From Botrytis cinerea B05.10 (Eukaryota > Ascomycota > Leotiomycetes > Helotiales > Sclerotiniaceae), in contig NC_037312.1 of NCBI RefSeq assembly GCF_000143535.2, positions 558,001-622,000 on the forward strand: a stretch of 64,000 nucleotides of DNA. Reading direction: 5' to 3'. Of this stretch, positions 24,503 through 37,060 are shown one piece after another. The notes under the pieces were generated by a model. That model saw only the letters and a program-made list of their open reading frames with translations, was not told the DNA's origin and did no database searches. The position numbers were made by a program, and so were the translations under genes. Numbering within the stretch: position 1 is the stretch's first letter; every line of letters starts with the position of its first letter.

Positions 24503-27329
24503 CTAAGCATCGTATGCAGCAGCCACTCCTGGAGCTGGTCCCTCCAAATCCACACTCTCGACATTATTTCTGATTTCCGCACTTTTGTTGACCAAGTTGC
24601 CAAAATATTTTCTAGCAACTTCACTTTCACCTCTGATCTTTCTAGTCTCTTCGCGCTTGGTACCAAGTTGTTCGACTGAACGTTGAAGACCAACTCGAAG
24701 GTTATCGGCAGGGAATCGAAGAACCTTGCGTACTGATGATGAGATACGATCACTATTAGAGTGTACGTAATCAATGGCGGAAAGTTGAGTAGAGATCTTG
24801 GAGGAGAGGCGATGTGGAAGTGATTGAGGAATTTGGTTCAAGATATAGTAAGCTGCGGCGATAGCTAGAAAGAATTAGTAAGAATGTACAACGTAGAATC
24901 ATGCAAAACATACCTCCTGCTAAGATTCCTGGCACGACCAATCTACGCAAATTGTTGTTACCCATAATCTTTGCGGCAGACAGAGCACCATCAACCCATC
25001 CGAATCCGCCAATTGCACGACTACCAACAACAGTGGCAAAAGTCATTGCCATACCAGTTCCGGCCATCTTCTCTTGTCTTTGAAGTAGAGTAGAGAAATC
25101 GAAGAAATCCCACAATTCAGTCTCAATATCAAGATGCTTGGCAAGAATATCACGCTTGCGCTTGAACATGATGTCACTTCTGAAGCTCAGGTCTGTATAC
25201 TCATCACCGAGATGCAAGATCCCAAGTTGCTTGATCTGTGTTACGCCATCAACTGTCTTACGACGTGCATGTTCTTCACAGGCAGAAACAGTAGCAGAAA
25301 TTTCGGACATGATAGCTTCCTTTATGTCATCGGCATACTGGAATGCGCCGAACAGTCCTGGATATGGAATACCAAGATCACCATCAGCTGTTCTAGCGAT
25401 TGTGTCGTTGAGTGTCGAGCGGGTGTAATCGTAAATACCCTTGCATGTTGCATCAATAGTTCGGTCAATATCATCGCTTACTTCAGCCTTCGCCTTTTGA
25501 GAAGCCTCGAGCATTGGCTCTATATCTGCTAGTTCTTTTGTAACGCGATCCAGTTCGGATTGTGCAACCTCTGCATTGACGGTGGCAAGACTTTGAATAT
25601 CGCTTAGAACATTGAGTAAGTAAGTCTTTGCTGGAGCCAACTTGGATCTAGCTCGCTTCTCGAGAACGAATCGGCGCAGTGATTGTTCAAGAATCTCAAA
25701 GTCTCTAATCTTTTCCTTGTCCTTGCCTTTGCCCTTTCCTTTCGGATCCGAACCATCATCGAAGTCTGGTCCATCACCACTACCTCCACTATAACTACCG
25801 CTTCCGCCACCACTTCCACCCGGTGGACCAGGAGGGCCAAGTGCAGCAGTAGGAATAGCGTTACTCGATACGAAGTGAACGAGCTCGGAGGATTCCTTGA
25901 AGGTTCTAGGACTTAAACCTTGGATTTGCTCCAAAATCATTTTTTGGCATCGTTCCTTATCCCTGATGTTATCATATCCGTTGACAACCATAAAAATATA
26001 TGCTTTTTCCGCCGCTGCTGCCCAAATAAATTCTCGCGCAGTTTGGGTAAAGTGATTGGCCGCTGAGACAACGAAGACGACTACATCAATTTCTTCTTGA
26101 CGGGCAAACACCGCAGTTGTTTTCGTAGTATCCAAGTTGAGACCAGGCGCATCGATTATTGCAATATCTACCACTCCATTATTCAGTAAGGACTCGTCAA
26201 TCGTGCGTACGTCCTTGACGTAGACTTTGCATTGTGTGTAGGTATCGTTATCAAGAACTAGCTGTTCCAAATCTTGGATCGTGTAGACATCAAAAGTGCT
26301 TTCGTCATGTCGATCGTAAATAGTTTCCTTGTGTACTGCATGTACTTCTTCGATTCCTCCATTTTCTCTCGCATCCAAAACCTCACAGAATATACTTGTA
26401 CAAGGTTGTTGGTCCTCTGGCAAAATCTTTCGTCGCAGAAGTGCATTGCAGAATGTCGATTTTCCAGTATTTAAGTCACCCGTCACAAGGACCTTACTCG
26501 AAGAATCTTCGATCCGTTCTCGCAGTGAAAGTAGGTGATTAATGCTCGAACTGATTTTTCCATCAAGTAGAGATGCGATCGAAGCCTTTTCCAAAGAATG
26601 TACCAACTCGGTTTGATGCAAAGCTCCCAACTTCAGGTCCAACTTTAAGATAGAAAACTCTTGTGCAATCTGTGGCGTAACAAGTCGGGGCTCCGGAGTT
26701 GATTTTGATTCCGCAGCTTGACTCGATTCCGCATTGCTGCTACCCTCACCAATAGATGTCATAGCACGTCGCACCTGTCCAGGACGAGGTTCGGGTATCG
26801 ATGAACCGATACCAGTTTGCGTATGTACCAAGCCTGGTCGTGGGTCCTGTCGCTGATGTTGAGATTCTTCGCGCTGCACCGAGGGGTAAATTGCTGGCCA
26901 TTGTGCATTCATTTCCTGCAACGACTTCAAAGTTTCCACCACACGATTGATTGATCTACCCAGAGTGACCCGATGTTGATTGTACCATAGTTGATGTATG
27001 GCATTTGCCTGCGACCGTCTCTCGTTTTCAGAAACTTCGTTCGATTGTCCTCGAGGAAGGGAAGAGGGTGGAGGAGTAGGTCTATCCGGGGTCAGTGTAG
27101 GATTCCATGATGGAACCCCGTTCGAGCTTTCGCCGGCCACACTACCTCCATAACCAGAATCATTGTCGAGGAGCGCTTGTAGTCTTGCAGCACTTTCCGG
27201 TGCACTTCCGGGTCCAACCGTCATATACTGTGGCCGGCCACCATTTGGAGTATTGCTACTAGAATTGTCGCCCGAACCTGCTTGTCCACCTCTGCCCTTT
27301 CCCTTTCCTTTTCTATTATTTTGACTCAT
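24503..27329 (-). CDS. FZO1: Mitofusin Fzo1 (outer-membrane fusion GTPase)
   Basis: Dynamin-related GTPase that tethers and fuses mitochondrial outer membranes. Exons 27329-24914 and 24864-24503 (49-bp intron); 925 aa. An N-terminal disordered region (1-90) starts with a Lys/Gly-rich KGKGKGRGG stretch. The GTPase domain has G1 GDLNTGKST (about 283), G2 Thr in PCTSIF, G3 DAPG (about 395) and G4 NGYD (about 451). A Gly/Ser-rich then Asp/Lys-rich insert (about 495-535, GGSGGGSGS then KGKGKGKDKEK) separates the GTPase from the following helices. Two hydrophobic segments (about 762-785 and 797-817, the second split by the intron) are the outer-membrane anchor. The C-terminal heptad region follows. 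Residue pattern and length fit Pezizomycotina Fzo1. Confidence 0.95.
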
Positions 27330-28100
27330 GATTGCAAGATGCCGACCATTCGTAAATTGATGTCAGTCTGTATTCTTCGAATGGTGTGACTAGTTGTTGA
27401 TAGCATGAAACTTTTGGAGGCGAAATTCGCATGAATCTTCGTTCGACTTGCTCGGCAATTTGAGAGGCGCGTGGGGGTCCAATAAAATTGATAACGATGC
27501 TTATTGGTCAAGGTATCCTTGTCCATCAATGACGACAACAAACTTTCGTCGAAATTTTTCAAAGATGTCGAATCGACTGGATGAAATGTAAACAACAATA
27601 ATGGATAGACTGCTCTGTATAAGTCACAAGGAGACTATCTAGAGGATCCCTTCCATTCCCACAGCAACTGCGTTGTCCATGTCATTTAACCATCATCATC
27701 ACTCTGAGTATAGCCTCAAATTAAGACCGGCCACATCCATATCCATATCCACATCCACATCCACACAGCAGCAGGAACAACAGCAACACAAATGCAAATT
27801 CATAGTCAATCGCTTGTTTTTTTTTTTCACATCGCCCACAACTATCAATCCCATCAATATTCTACCGTTCTATGACATTAATTCTTATGCTATGTATGAC
27901 CACCCCTTCAAAATTACCCAATACCCAACAATCATGATTCCAAAAATGCCAGTTTTCTCATCTATGTAGGTATCATCTCAAGATTTTCGTAGCAACATTA
28001 TCAAGTAAAGCGTTATCTCTTCCCCAACAATATAATGACATGAGATCAACTCCTTTGAAAACATTAAACCCCCACCGGCATGTACATAATCTGTCCACAA
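27330..28100. other. FZO1 promoter / NHA1 3' flank
   Basis: 770 bp with no gene. It contains a short ATCCAC/ATCCAT repeat (about 27730-27765) followed by CAG/CAA triplets (about 27768-27790). Open frames here are low-complexity translations. Confidence 0.55.
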
Positions 28101-31100
28101 CTACTTCTTTCCTCTCACAGGACTCTGCGCAAATCTAATACCCCTACTGCGTACAGCTGGTGGTGGTACTCTCGGAGTATCATCATCATCACTATCGCTC
28201 TGCACGCTTTCTCCAAGAGCTGCTTCCCGTCTTCGCTTTTCTGCTGGCGTTTCTTTTTCTTCTGGACCGTTGCTGCCATGACTGGGAGAACGTCCACGTC
28301 CTCTTCCCCGCCCTCTAGCTTCATCTGTTTCTTCATCTTCATCTACTCCTTTCAAAGCACCATGTCTTCTTCTCCTTTCTGCAGCCGTCTCAGGCACATC
28401 ATTTTTGCTGCTTCCTGTGGGACTGCTTTCTGTAATTGCGTCGATTCTTGCGCCCTGTGCCTTGGCCATTTGTTTTCCAACCACACGTGCAGTTTGCGCA
28501 CCAGCAGCAAGTTGCGTGTCTTGGGCTTCGAACAACCGTGAGCTCCCTTTTGTTTTATCACTAGCGTCTCTCTTTGCCAAGTCCTTCATCGCCTTTGGTG
28601 CATCGCTTTCTTCAACAATCTCGCATCTTGCTTTAGGATCTAAACCTTGAATTTCTTTCAGAAAATCTTCCTTAGTTAGACGGCGTCCTGCTCCTCCAAT
28701 AGTGAATCGGATACGACGATCATCATCTTCTTCTTCGGCTTCTTTGTTGTCAGTGTTTGGTGTATTCTTGCCGAAATTCCATGTGCCCATTCGATTTATG
28801 CCTTGTCGGACCGGTTCTGTGCTTGTAGCATCTGTCTTGGTAGAGTTGTCTACCTTGTTACCACCAAGTCCTGTCCATGTACCCATACGGTTGATTCCTT
28901 GGCGAACAGCATTAGGCTCGCCGGACTTAGGGGCTTTGCTGTTAGGATCGGCCGGTAATTCGTATGTTTTGACGACCTCTCCGTCTTCATCTTCGACAAT
29001 AATCTATGAATATGTTAGTGACTTGATCGAATCAACATAAAGGGAAAAAGATAGTCTTACAGATCTACCATACTGGTAAGCCAGTGCTGGACCTCGAGTC
29101 TTGCGAGGCTCCTTTCCTTTCTTCCCCTTAGAACCTTCTTCTTCGCCCTGTTCCTTGGCCTCATCTTTGTTTCTCCAAACACCCATTATCTTGCCGAACT
29201 TTTTGTGGGCTTTCTCTGGCCCTTGCTTGATGCTCTGTTGAATATTCTCAAGTTCTTCCTTGGGGGTTCCAGCCTCTGGACTTTTGAGGGTCTTCAATAC
29301 GTCTCCATCTTCATTTTCGATTATGATATGATCGCCCTCGTCATAAACTTCTGCCTTGTCAGGATTACGTTGAGCATCTGACATGTGCTCATCATATCGC
29401 TTTTGCTTCTCGCCATGATGCATGATTTCTTCCATCTCTGGGTCGTGTTGGATTTCTCCAAGTTCACCTTCATTGGACTCGTCATCAATGTTGACTTTCT
29501 CGTTGTCGGGCGAAGATTCGCCGGGCGTTAATGTATCAGATGTATGTCCAGTTGAGTAATCGCGACTTTTTCGAGCGGGGTAAATGGCCGATTCGCTGAT
29601 AGGACCACCTGGTCCTACTCCATCGTCCCACTTCTTCTTCCTGCGTCGGGGAATTAATGAAGAAGGACGACTGTTGGCGCGACTTGGATTATCCTCTTCT
29701 TTTTGACGGCGCAAGAAACCTCCGGGTATCCCTCCTGCAGGTGGCAGGGTACCCGGTGGTAACTCGTCTAATCTCATATCCTCGCCATCGGTCTCTGAGC
29801 CGACTGTCTTAGCTTGAGATCTTGAAGTGGATGAGATACGAGGGAGACGGTTCATCCAAGTAGGACCATCGTCCCCAGCTTGGGTATATGACATTGTGAG
29901 TGTCAGGGTATTGATATGTTTCCCTAGGGTAAAGACGGCGATGGAGGATCCATGCACAATAATAGAGGAAATGACAAGAAAGGTTACAATTGGCCAAATC
30001 ACCGTTACCAATTCCCAGTTCGGTGCACTTCGGTCAGGATATTCAGTTAATGGAGTTGTACTGTCAGTCTCAAGCTCGGCCCTCGCAAGAATAGCAACAA
30101 AGATGGCACCCACACCAATTGGTCCGAAGTGACCAGCAAACAGAGCTTCTCGCCAAGTTTTTATGTCGGGTATGAAAGGTTTCAGTGCCATCATGATTGG
30201 TATTCGTCGAAAGAAAATGACCAAGATAGCAATGACAGCGAGCCTCCATGGCGAAGTTCCGATTTCCATGTCATTGTACTGTTCCCACGGAATAATTGTA
30301 CCCAGGTAAACAAAATATGCCAAATTGATAAGGAGATCTATGACGTTGGAAACATGAGATTCTTCTGTTTTCTGGGTAAACCAACCGTCGTTTGAGAAGC
30401 CAACGCCAGCCGCGAAGCCGACAAGGAGATCATCAACTCCAAGAATACTTCCTGAACCTGCACAGAATAGAGCAAGGACAAAGTAGAACACGAGAAAACT
30501 CTCTCTGTCGACCAAATCGTGTCTTTCTGCATATTTGATTCCGTGTCTGCCAATGTAACCGACAACGAAACCATAAATCGCACCAAACACACATTCGTAA
30601 AGAACTGTTATGACAATGAAATCAAATGTAACTTCCTTCGCATTGAGGTGAAATCGAATCAAATATAAGGAAAGGTAGATAAATGGGAATGCCATTCCAT
30701 CGTTACACCCTGATTCGGCAGATAGGAGATCTCTCAAATGTTTCGGTACTCGCTTTGCGAATTTTCCTTTTCCAACCACAGAACTGGCGAGTACAGGATC
30801 TGTCGCCGTCACACATGCTGCAACACAAAGTCCCTGCAGCCAGTTTAGCGGCGGGATCAACCACCAGATGAAAAGACTAGTGATCAACCATCCAAAGGTC
30901 ATCACAGGCAACAAGAGAAAGACTACACTCCGCCAATGTTTCTCCATGTAATGCCTAGGCAATTCGACCCCGACGGCAAAACATTGAACCACGAGGACAA
31001 TTCGTGAGAACTCGAGAGTAATCTGATCGGTATTGCCCCAAGTATCGGGGTCAATCAGATTGGCGGCATGTGGTCCGAAGATAATACCACAAATAGTAGC

Positions 31101-31229
31101 GACAGTCGCTTCACCGATATACATGCGCTCCTTGATGAAGGAAGAACACAGCATAAACAGTGAGGTGAAGCCGCCCAAAATTATATAAACCAAATGAGGC
31201 TTGTTGATGGAGAGGTGATCCCAAGCCAT
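28101..31229 (-). CDS. NHA1: Na+/H+ (K+/H+) antiporter, Nha1/Sod2 family
   Basis: Plasma-membrane alkali-cation/proton exchanger (CPA1-type fungal Nha1) that exports Na+ and K+ and helps set cytosolic pH. Exons 31229-29061 and 29003-28101 (57-bp intron); 1023 aa, normal for the family. Residues 1-430 or so hold 12-13 hydrophobic segments, with the family landmarks ATDPVLASSVVGKG (about 148) and LLSAESGCNDGMAFPFIYLS (about 168), which contain the transport Asp residues. Residues 430-1023 are a long hydrophilic cytosolic tail. Conserved tail elements include two exact RQGINRMGTW repeats (about 755-800) and two similar ENEDGDVLKT / EDEDGEVVKT elements, each followed by a W-containing block. An Arg/Gly run (RGRGRGRGR) lies near the end. 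Confidence 0.95.
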
Positions 31230-34200
31230 CTTGGCTGTCTTAGATGGTTGTCGATCGGTGTAGAATAGGTATTAGAACAATCGCAATCGCAATCGATTGG
31301 TGTCGGTAACAATATCGTGCTAGCAGGCACTGTCGACGGCGGGGGAGGGGGGATATTGTAGCTCAGTCGATTGGATTTCCTCTGCTCGTTATGCCCCAAT
31401 CAGTCGATTCCCTCAAAAGTATTGCGTGATGTCGCAGCATTCGAAGTCTGGTCGCGCCCAGTCGCCGCTCCGCCGTTTATTAATATATGTTGGCTCTCCC
31501 TCCCAGACTCCTTTTGTGTAATGATCGGAATGCACGTAGAATTGCGCAGCTAGGGTTCGCAGACGTTGCTTTTTGCGAGAATGATTATTTTCGAAGTGGA
31601 ATAAAAAAAAATTGATTGTTTGGAAGAAAGCGAAGAGATTGAGTCGAAGGGTTGTTTACTTTCACGACCCATACACGATTAATTCTAGTCCAAGATGCCA
31701 AGACCTTGGGAAGCCTCCACTTCTAATTATTTTCAGTGATAAAGCAAGTTTTGCTCCGGATTGATGGCGTCGCAGGAGGAGAAGGGTGGTAATGTTATTT
31801 TGTTTGCCAAGCAGGAGGAAGAGAAGCACAGAGAAGGGAAGGGAAAAGGGCTGGTGTGTGTTTCAATGTCATAATGGCATTCTGGGGGGGAGCATATGAT
31901 ATTTATTCTTCTTGCTGTATGTGCGAGTGTCGTATTGTAGATGAAGGGAAAAGGCAGAGGTCAAATGTTCAAAGCACCGGGGCCGAAGACTGATACGTTT
32001 GATTGGATGCTTTGCTGGACAGAAGGCAAGGATGGTTTTGCCTTCTTCCTTACCAAGGTGTGCTCGTTCATGAATAATGCACCAAGCATCTGAGCCAGGG
32101 ATGGAGAGATCCTAGCAGTGGATGGATGGATGGATGGATGGATGAAGTGTTGCTTTATTAAACCTTTTGTTCGGGCAAGCAGACGTCTAGCTCTCCTCCG
32201 TCCAGGAAGCATAATTTCATTGGCAAGACATTGAAACATTCGCACACAGCCGTCCTTGCGTCTTGCAAGTTGCAACCGCCATACACATACACATACTTCG
32301 TCCCCCCCGTCGGCATTGGTGCACACTGCATATGGATGTCGTGGTCGGTATCGAGGTAGGGCGGAGGGCGGTATGGAGGTCGGTATGGAGGTCTGCACAA
32401 GATGGCTCTGTTCTGTATAAAATCCTTCATCGGTCGGTTACAAGGCAAAAACATCCATCGCACCCATCGCATCCATCGTACGTCACTCATCCATCCCAGC
32501 CATCTCATACCAAATCATCTCGTTGATTGGTTTGCTCATCTTTTTTCTGCCAAGCTTATCCCTTGGCGGTGAGAAGTTCCCCACCCTGAACCCCACTCTC
32601 CTCTCCATTCGCTCCATTCGCTCCATCCGCTCCATCCACTCCCCACATTGATAGCAACATTGCCGGCCCGAGAGTCTTTCCTTCTACTTCACTTCAAACA
32701 CAACCAACCCAGCCAGCCCACCAGACTCTGTTTACCTAATCGCTCGCGGCTACTCGGAATGTTTGCTGTCTAGGAGAGCATATCCTTAAAAGATCAGATA
32801 AGAATATGTTCATCTCTTCCTTCATTTCTCTGGATCAACTTCTTGCATCTGCAATCTAATGGACCCCCACGCTAATACTACCGTACTAGTCGGATCCTGT
32901 TTCCCGGTACCACTGTGCGTGATGGAAGATTTATCAGACTCCATAGGCCGCCTGGGGAGCCTTTCCAGCTGCTGCAGAGTGCCCATTCAAGCTCCAATAT
33001 CATTTACTTACAGTAGTTGTAAGGTATAGTGCGTATGCAACCCTACCTTAAGCTTGTTTTATTGATCTTGTGACCCTCGATGTTGATGATTAAAGGGGTA
33101 GTGTTTCTACTGTTGGGCTCAACATTACCGACATGCGGCTGAAGGGGTAGTCTCCTCAACAGCCGAAGATGATCCTCTTAATATCCAGCAACTCCAGCGA
33201 GAACACCTGGCGATACATAATACACCTCTGGAATATCATGCTGTGTTCTCTCCACACATTGCTTAACAAAGTACCATAATCTCCAAGTCTTTCGCGCATG
33301 AAGCCGAATAGGGGACTCCATAGATTGCTGATCCCATCCGCCTCGTCTATCAATCTTTATATGACGGCCCATCCATTAAACGTGTCGCCTCCCTCTTTCT
33401 AGTCGAAGATCGCATGAGCTGGTGGCACACTCTTCAGGCACAATAAATTAGTCATCATTCTAGGCTGAGTCTTTGCGGATGCAGGAGACCCTACCTACAT
33501 GATACTAGAGCTACCTAGGTATGCACAAGGCCGGACTATTTTTCACTTGGCGCTTTCCCCATAGTAGATGGTATCATATCTCCTCTCATCTAATAACCGA
33601 ACAACACATGTCTGACGATATGCTGTTCCCAAAAAAAATCTCCGCACCTTGGCCACATAGGTACTGTAAGCTGAGCCCAACAACAAGGTCGCTTATTACA
33701 TGATCAACACAATTTCATGATACTGCATCCAACTACTTAGACGTCAAGCATTTAGCAAATTTCTCTAGCCAATGCTATTCAAGAATTCAAACACGAGGCG
33801 TGCGAGTCAGGTTATATGGGCTCCCGGTGAACAGGAAGCATGCAAAATAAATTCAGCCATACCCTCCACAAGAAAACAATCTATGAACATTCTTTTGATT
33901 CCTAACCTTCACGATTTTGATGCGATCGACCGGAACATCACTTCAACACTCTCCAGTACTGGAAATTGATTCAAAAATGTGTGGCGTGTACAACCAATGC
34001 ACAAGATCTAGAACATAAGATTTGGTGAAATCCGATGATAGATATTGTCCGGTAAATGCTGTAACTTCTTGGCAGATGGATTGTGCACTCAGGGCTGATA
34101 TGGTAGTAAATCATTCTCCCAGGAAGCGGTGAAGACTGCATTCTCAACTCATCTGTTGCACATCTATGAAATCCTCGAGAGTTTCAATCCTCATCGACCC

Positions 34201-34440
34201 GAATTGGGAACCAAGATACATCGTTTGGAAATAAGAACATTTTGAGGGGTTTATTCCCGGCTTTGAGAATTGTTTGACATTCAATCTCTGAATTTTGCCA
34301 CATCTCACCGCCCGACTTAACGAAACCCCCCACCATAATTTTTGAGCTTCGAGATACACAAACAATTCGATATTCCTCCTTTGCCAGATTGAAATCTAAG
34401 CTGGGTTTCTCAACATACAGCTAAGTAGCTCATATCTCAA
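31230..34440. other. 3.2 kb spacer between divergent NHA1 and RIT1
   Basis: No convincing gene, RNA or mobile element. It contains the NHA1 upstream region, a GGAT tetranucleotide run (32119-32144) and CATC/CGCTCCAT short repeats (about 32455-32640). The open frames at 31961-32526 and 33156-33372 are short and lack protein character. Possible regulatory content cannot be judged from sequence alone. Confidence 0.5.
32119..32144. repeat. GGAT tetranucleotide microsatellite
   Basis: Six copies of GGAT in non-coding DNA. Confidence 0.85.
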
Positions 34441-35939
34441 ATGCCTTTGACAGTTGCGGATATTGTCTTCAATGAGCAGGCAAATCATAACTTCTCAAAG
34501 ACTCTGGGTGAAATCAAACGGAGTACTTTATCCATCCATAATCGGCTTCGATCAATTCTCGAAGACGCGGAATTCGCCCAGTCTGTTGCAAATGCATATA
34601 ATAGACCACTGGTAGCAAATGAGAGATGCGGTAGCTGGTACATTGATCCCAGCAAGAAAGGGGGAAGCGCATACTTCAAAAGTACCGATGGTCATACTGG
34701 TGTCTGGAAATTCAGCTCCCGAAGACTGAATTTACATCTATTAGAAATCATTGGTAAACATGACGGGTTCGTACTCAAGTAAAGGTTTATAGAGTATAGG
34801 CTGAAAGCTCCATGCAGATGTATCATTGTAGATTCTACTAGGCGTGGAAAACGTTAGTTGTTTCCTGTATTTTACGTTTCGCCCCGGTATACTAATGATG
34901 AAAAGGTATGCCTGATGCATTGAGCAAAACAATCCCAATATGGTGTTGTGTATTGAACCGCGTCTTCTTTCCTGATATTCCAACCGCTCATAAGCTATAC
35001 GCTCCACCACAAGTAGTTTCCGATTCCGAGCAAGCCCAAATGGCCAATTTGATTCCTCAATTTGTGCAAGCATTTCAAACTCTCAATCTCCCTATCGAAT
35101 CGTTCCGCGAGAAGATTCACAAACCCATCAGACCCATTTGGATGACTCCCGAGTCTCAAATCTCGGAAACAGGCGAGATTTTCAAAGACTTTCATCCGGT
35201 TGTATGCTGTACGGTTTCGCGCAGAGTTTCGGGCGGTGAAATTAGTGAGGGCGGCTATATACAAGGAGCAGGTGACGATACGGAAAACTGGGCTCATGGA
35301 CTTACTCCTAACATTTTCTGGAGCAATCAAGAAATTCTATTCGAGACGTCAGAAGAAGATTTGCCTGGACTCATTGAAACCTTGATAAATCAAACAAGCT
35401 CATCGCTAGGATCTAGCGATAACCTACGCATCGTAAAACCGACTTCCTGTCTATCCATCTCGACCATCGATGCACTCCCACCTCCAACCCCCAATATCAA
35501 TACCTGCATCATTGTGCTCCTACCAAAACTCACCCCTAAAGAAACATGGCACACGTCTCCCACCCGTCTCGACATCGGACTCGGCGCCAAAAAAGTAGGC
35601 AGCAAAAATCTCCGCGCCGCGCTCCCAACCATCTCCTCTTTCTTCCTCGAGAACCTCTCTGCGCATCCTGCACCACAATCTTCAGATACCTCTATACAAA
35701 TCGTCGTCGCGTGCGAGTCTGGACATGATCTCTCCGTAGGAGTGGCGCTTGCTCTGCTTTGTCTTTATTTCGAGCATAGTGGAAAGTTAAAATCGGGGAG
35801 TGGAGAAGGGGGAGAAAAGGCGGAGGTAAATAAAGATTTTATTCGGCAGAGATTAACGTGGATTTCTACTTCGATGCCGGATGCGAATCCGAGTCGAGCT
35901 ACGTTGCAAAGTGTGAATAGTTTTTTGATGTCGTATTAA
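34441..35939 (+). CDS. RIT1: Initiator tRNA 2'-O-ribosyl phosphate transferase Rit1
   Basis: Adds a phosphoribosyl group to A64 of the initiator Met-tRNA, which keeps that tRNA out of elongation in fungi and plants. Exons 34441-34766, 34818-34852 and 34906-35939 (introns 51 and 53 bp); 464 aa against 513 in yeast. The 35-nt middle exon supplies most of the invariant GCIIVDSTRRGKRMPDALSKT block; without it the frame breaks. Other matches are RCGSWYIDP, YFKSTDGHTGVWKFSSRRLNLHL and PIWCCVLNRVFF. The C-terminal part is the DUSP-like domain with the loop VVACESGHDLSVGVALALLCLYF (about 385-407), in place of the CxxGxxR of true phosphatases. Confidence 0.95.
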
Positions 35940-37060
35940 TGGGGGGGGGGGTTGTATTTCAATTTCGCTTGGAAAGTGTGGATTTCTCGCTGTTGGGTTA
36001 GGTCAGGATAGATTAGGTTGTAGAATTGGAACGCTGTGAGGATGTTTGATTATAGTACTATATGGGGGGATCCCCTTTGGTTTCTCGGTAGATGGATAGA
36101 AGGGGGGATGACATGATATTTATATTTATCTTTATATTTAACTTTACATCTACATACAAACTCACATACACAACTTTATAATCCGCCCCATGCACTCACC
36201 CACCCACCTCATTAAACCCCATTTTCTCGCTCACCAACAACCATCCACCAGCCTCTATACTCTTTCTGTCTCTGAGAACACAATGTCAACATCCACTCCC
36301 TCCCTACCTACACACTCACATAACTACAACATCCATCACATCACTTAAATACGAGTTCATTTGTGCTCATCTGATATGATATGATATAATATGATATAAT
36401 ATTACCCCATACATACATCCATCCATCCATCCATCCAAATCTCCCCAAAAAAGCGAAGAACCCCTACAGAAAACCAGCTGTGAAGAAAAATTAGCTTGCT
36501 GACTGAACACCAGATTTGCAAAAGTAGGTGAATGTACACACAGCAATTATATCTGCATCACATATCCCAACCGCAAAATTCAAAATTCAGAAGAAGAAGA
36601 AGAAGAAGAAGAAGAAGAAGAAGAAGAAGAAAATATACAAGACAAAAATTCGATCTCGAAGGAAATCATCGAATTTGACTTTCGATTCTGTAGGAAATTG
36701 CGAGAGAGAACTTGACGTGTTAAAAAAAAAAAAGGGGGACTTTAGGGAGGGGAGAGAAATGTATGAGGATTTGTATCTGTAGAGTTTGTATCGGGGGGGG
36801 GGGGGGAGAAGAGAAAAGAAAAGAGAAGATTACATTCGAGAACTTGGAACTGGAACAGAAAATAGAAACAGGTGCAAGATAATTACAACATTTTTTTATA
36901 AAAAAAATAACAATAATCTCAAAAAAAAAAAAAAAAAGGAACTGAAATGACAAAAACAAAAGTAAGGAAAGCAAAAAAAAAGAAACCCTCGTAACAATAC
37001 CCACATATTCCTTTCCCTCTTTTTTCTACCCCCTCCCCTACCAAAACCGCTATGAACCTC
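35940..37060. other. Intergenic region between convergent genes, homopolymer-rich
   Basis: About 1.1 kb between the 3' ends of RIT1 (+) and the nine-exon gene (-). It holds poly-G runs (35941-35950 and 36794-36806), GATATGATATAAT repeats (about 36373-36403), CATC repeats (about 36415-36436), a GAA run (36592-36631) and poly-A runs (about 36722 and 36920). No gene. Confidence 0.6.
36592..36631. repeat. GAA trinucleotide microsatellite
   Basis: About 13 uninterrupted GAA copies in non-coding DNA between RIT1 and the nine-exon gene. Confidence 0.9.

Noticed and set aside
32100..32530. Repeat-rich stretch considered as a possible mobile-element remnant
   Set aside because: Only simple GGAT/CATC repeats; no terminal inverted repeats, target duplications or transposase fragments.
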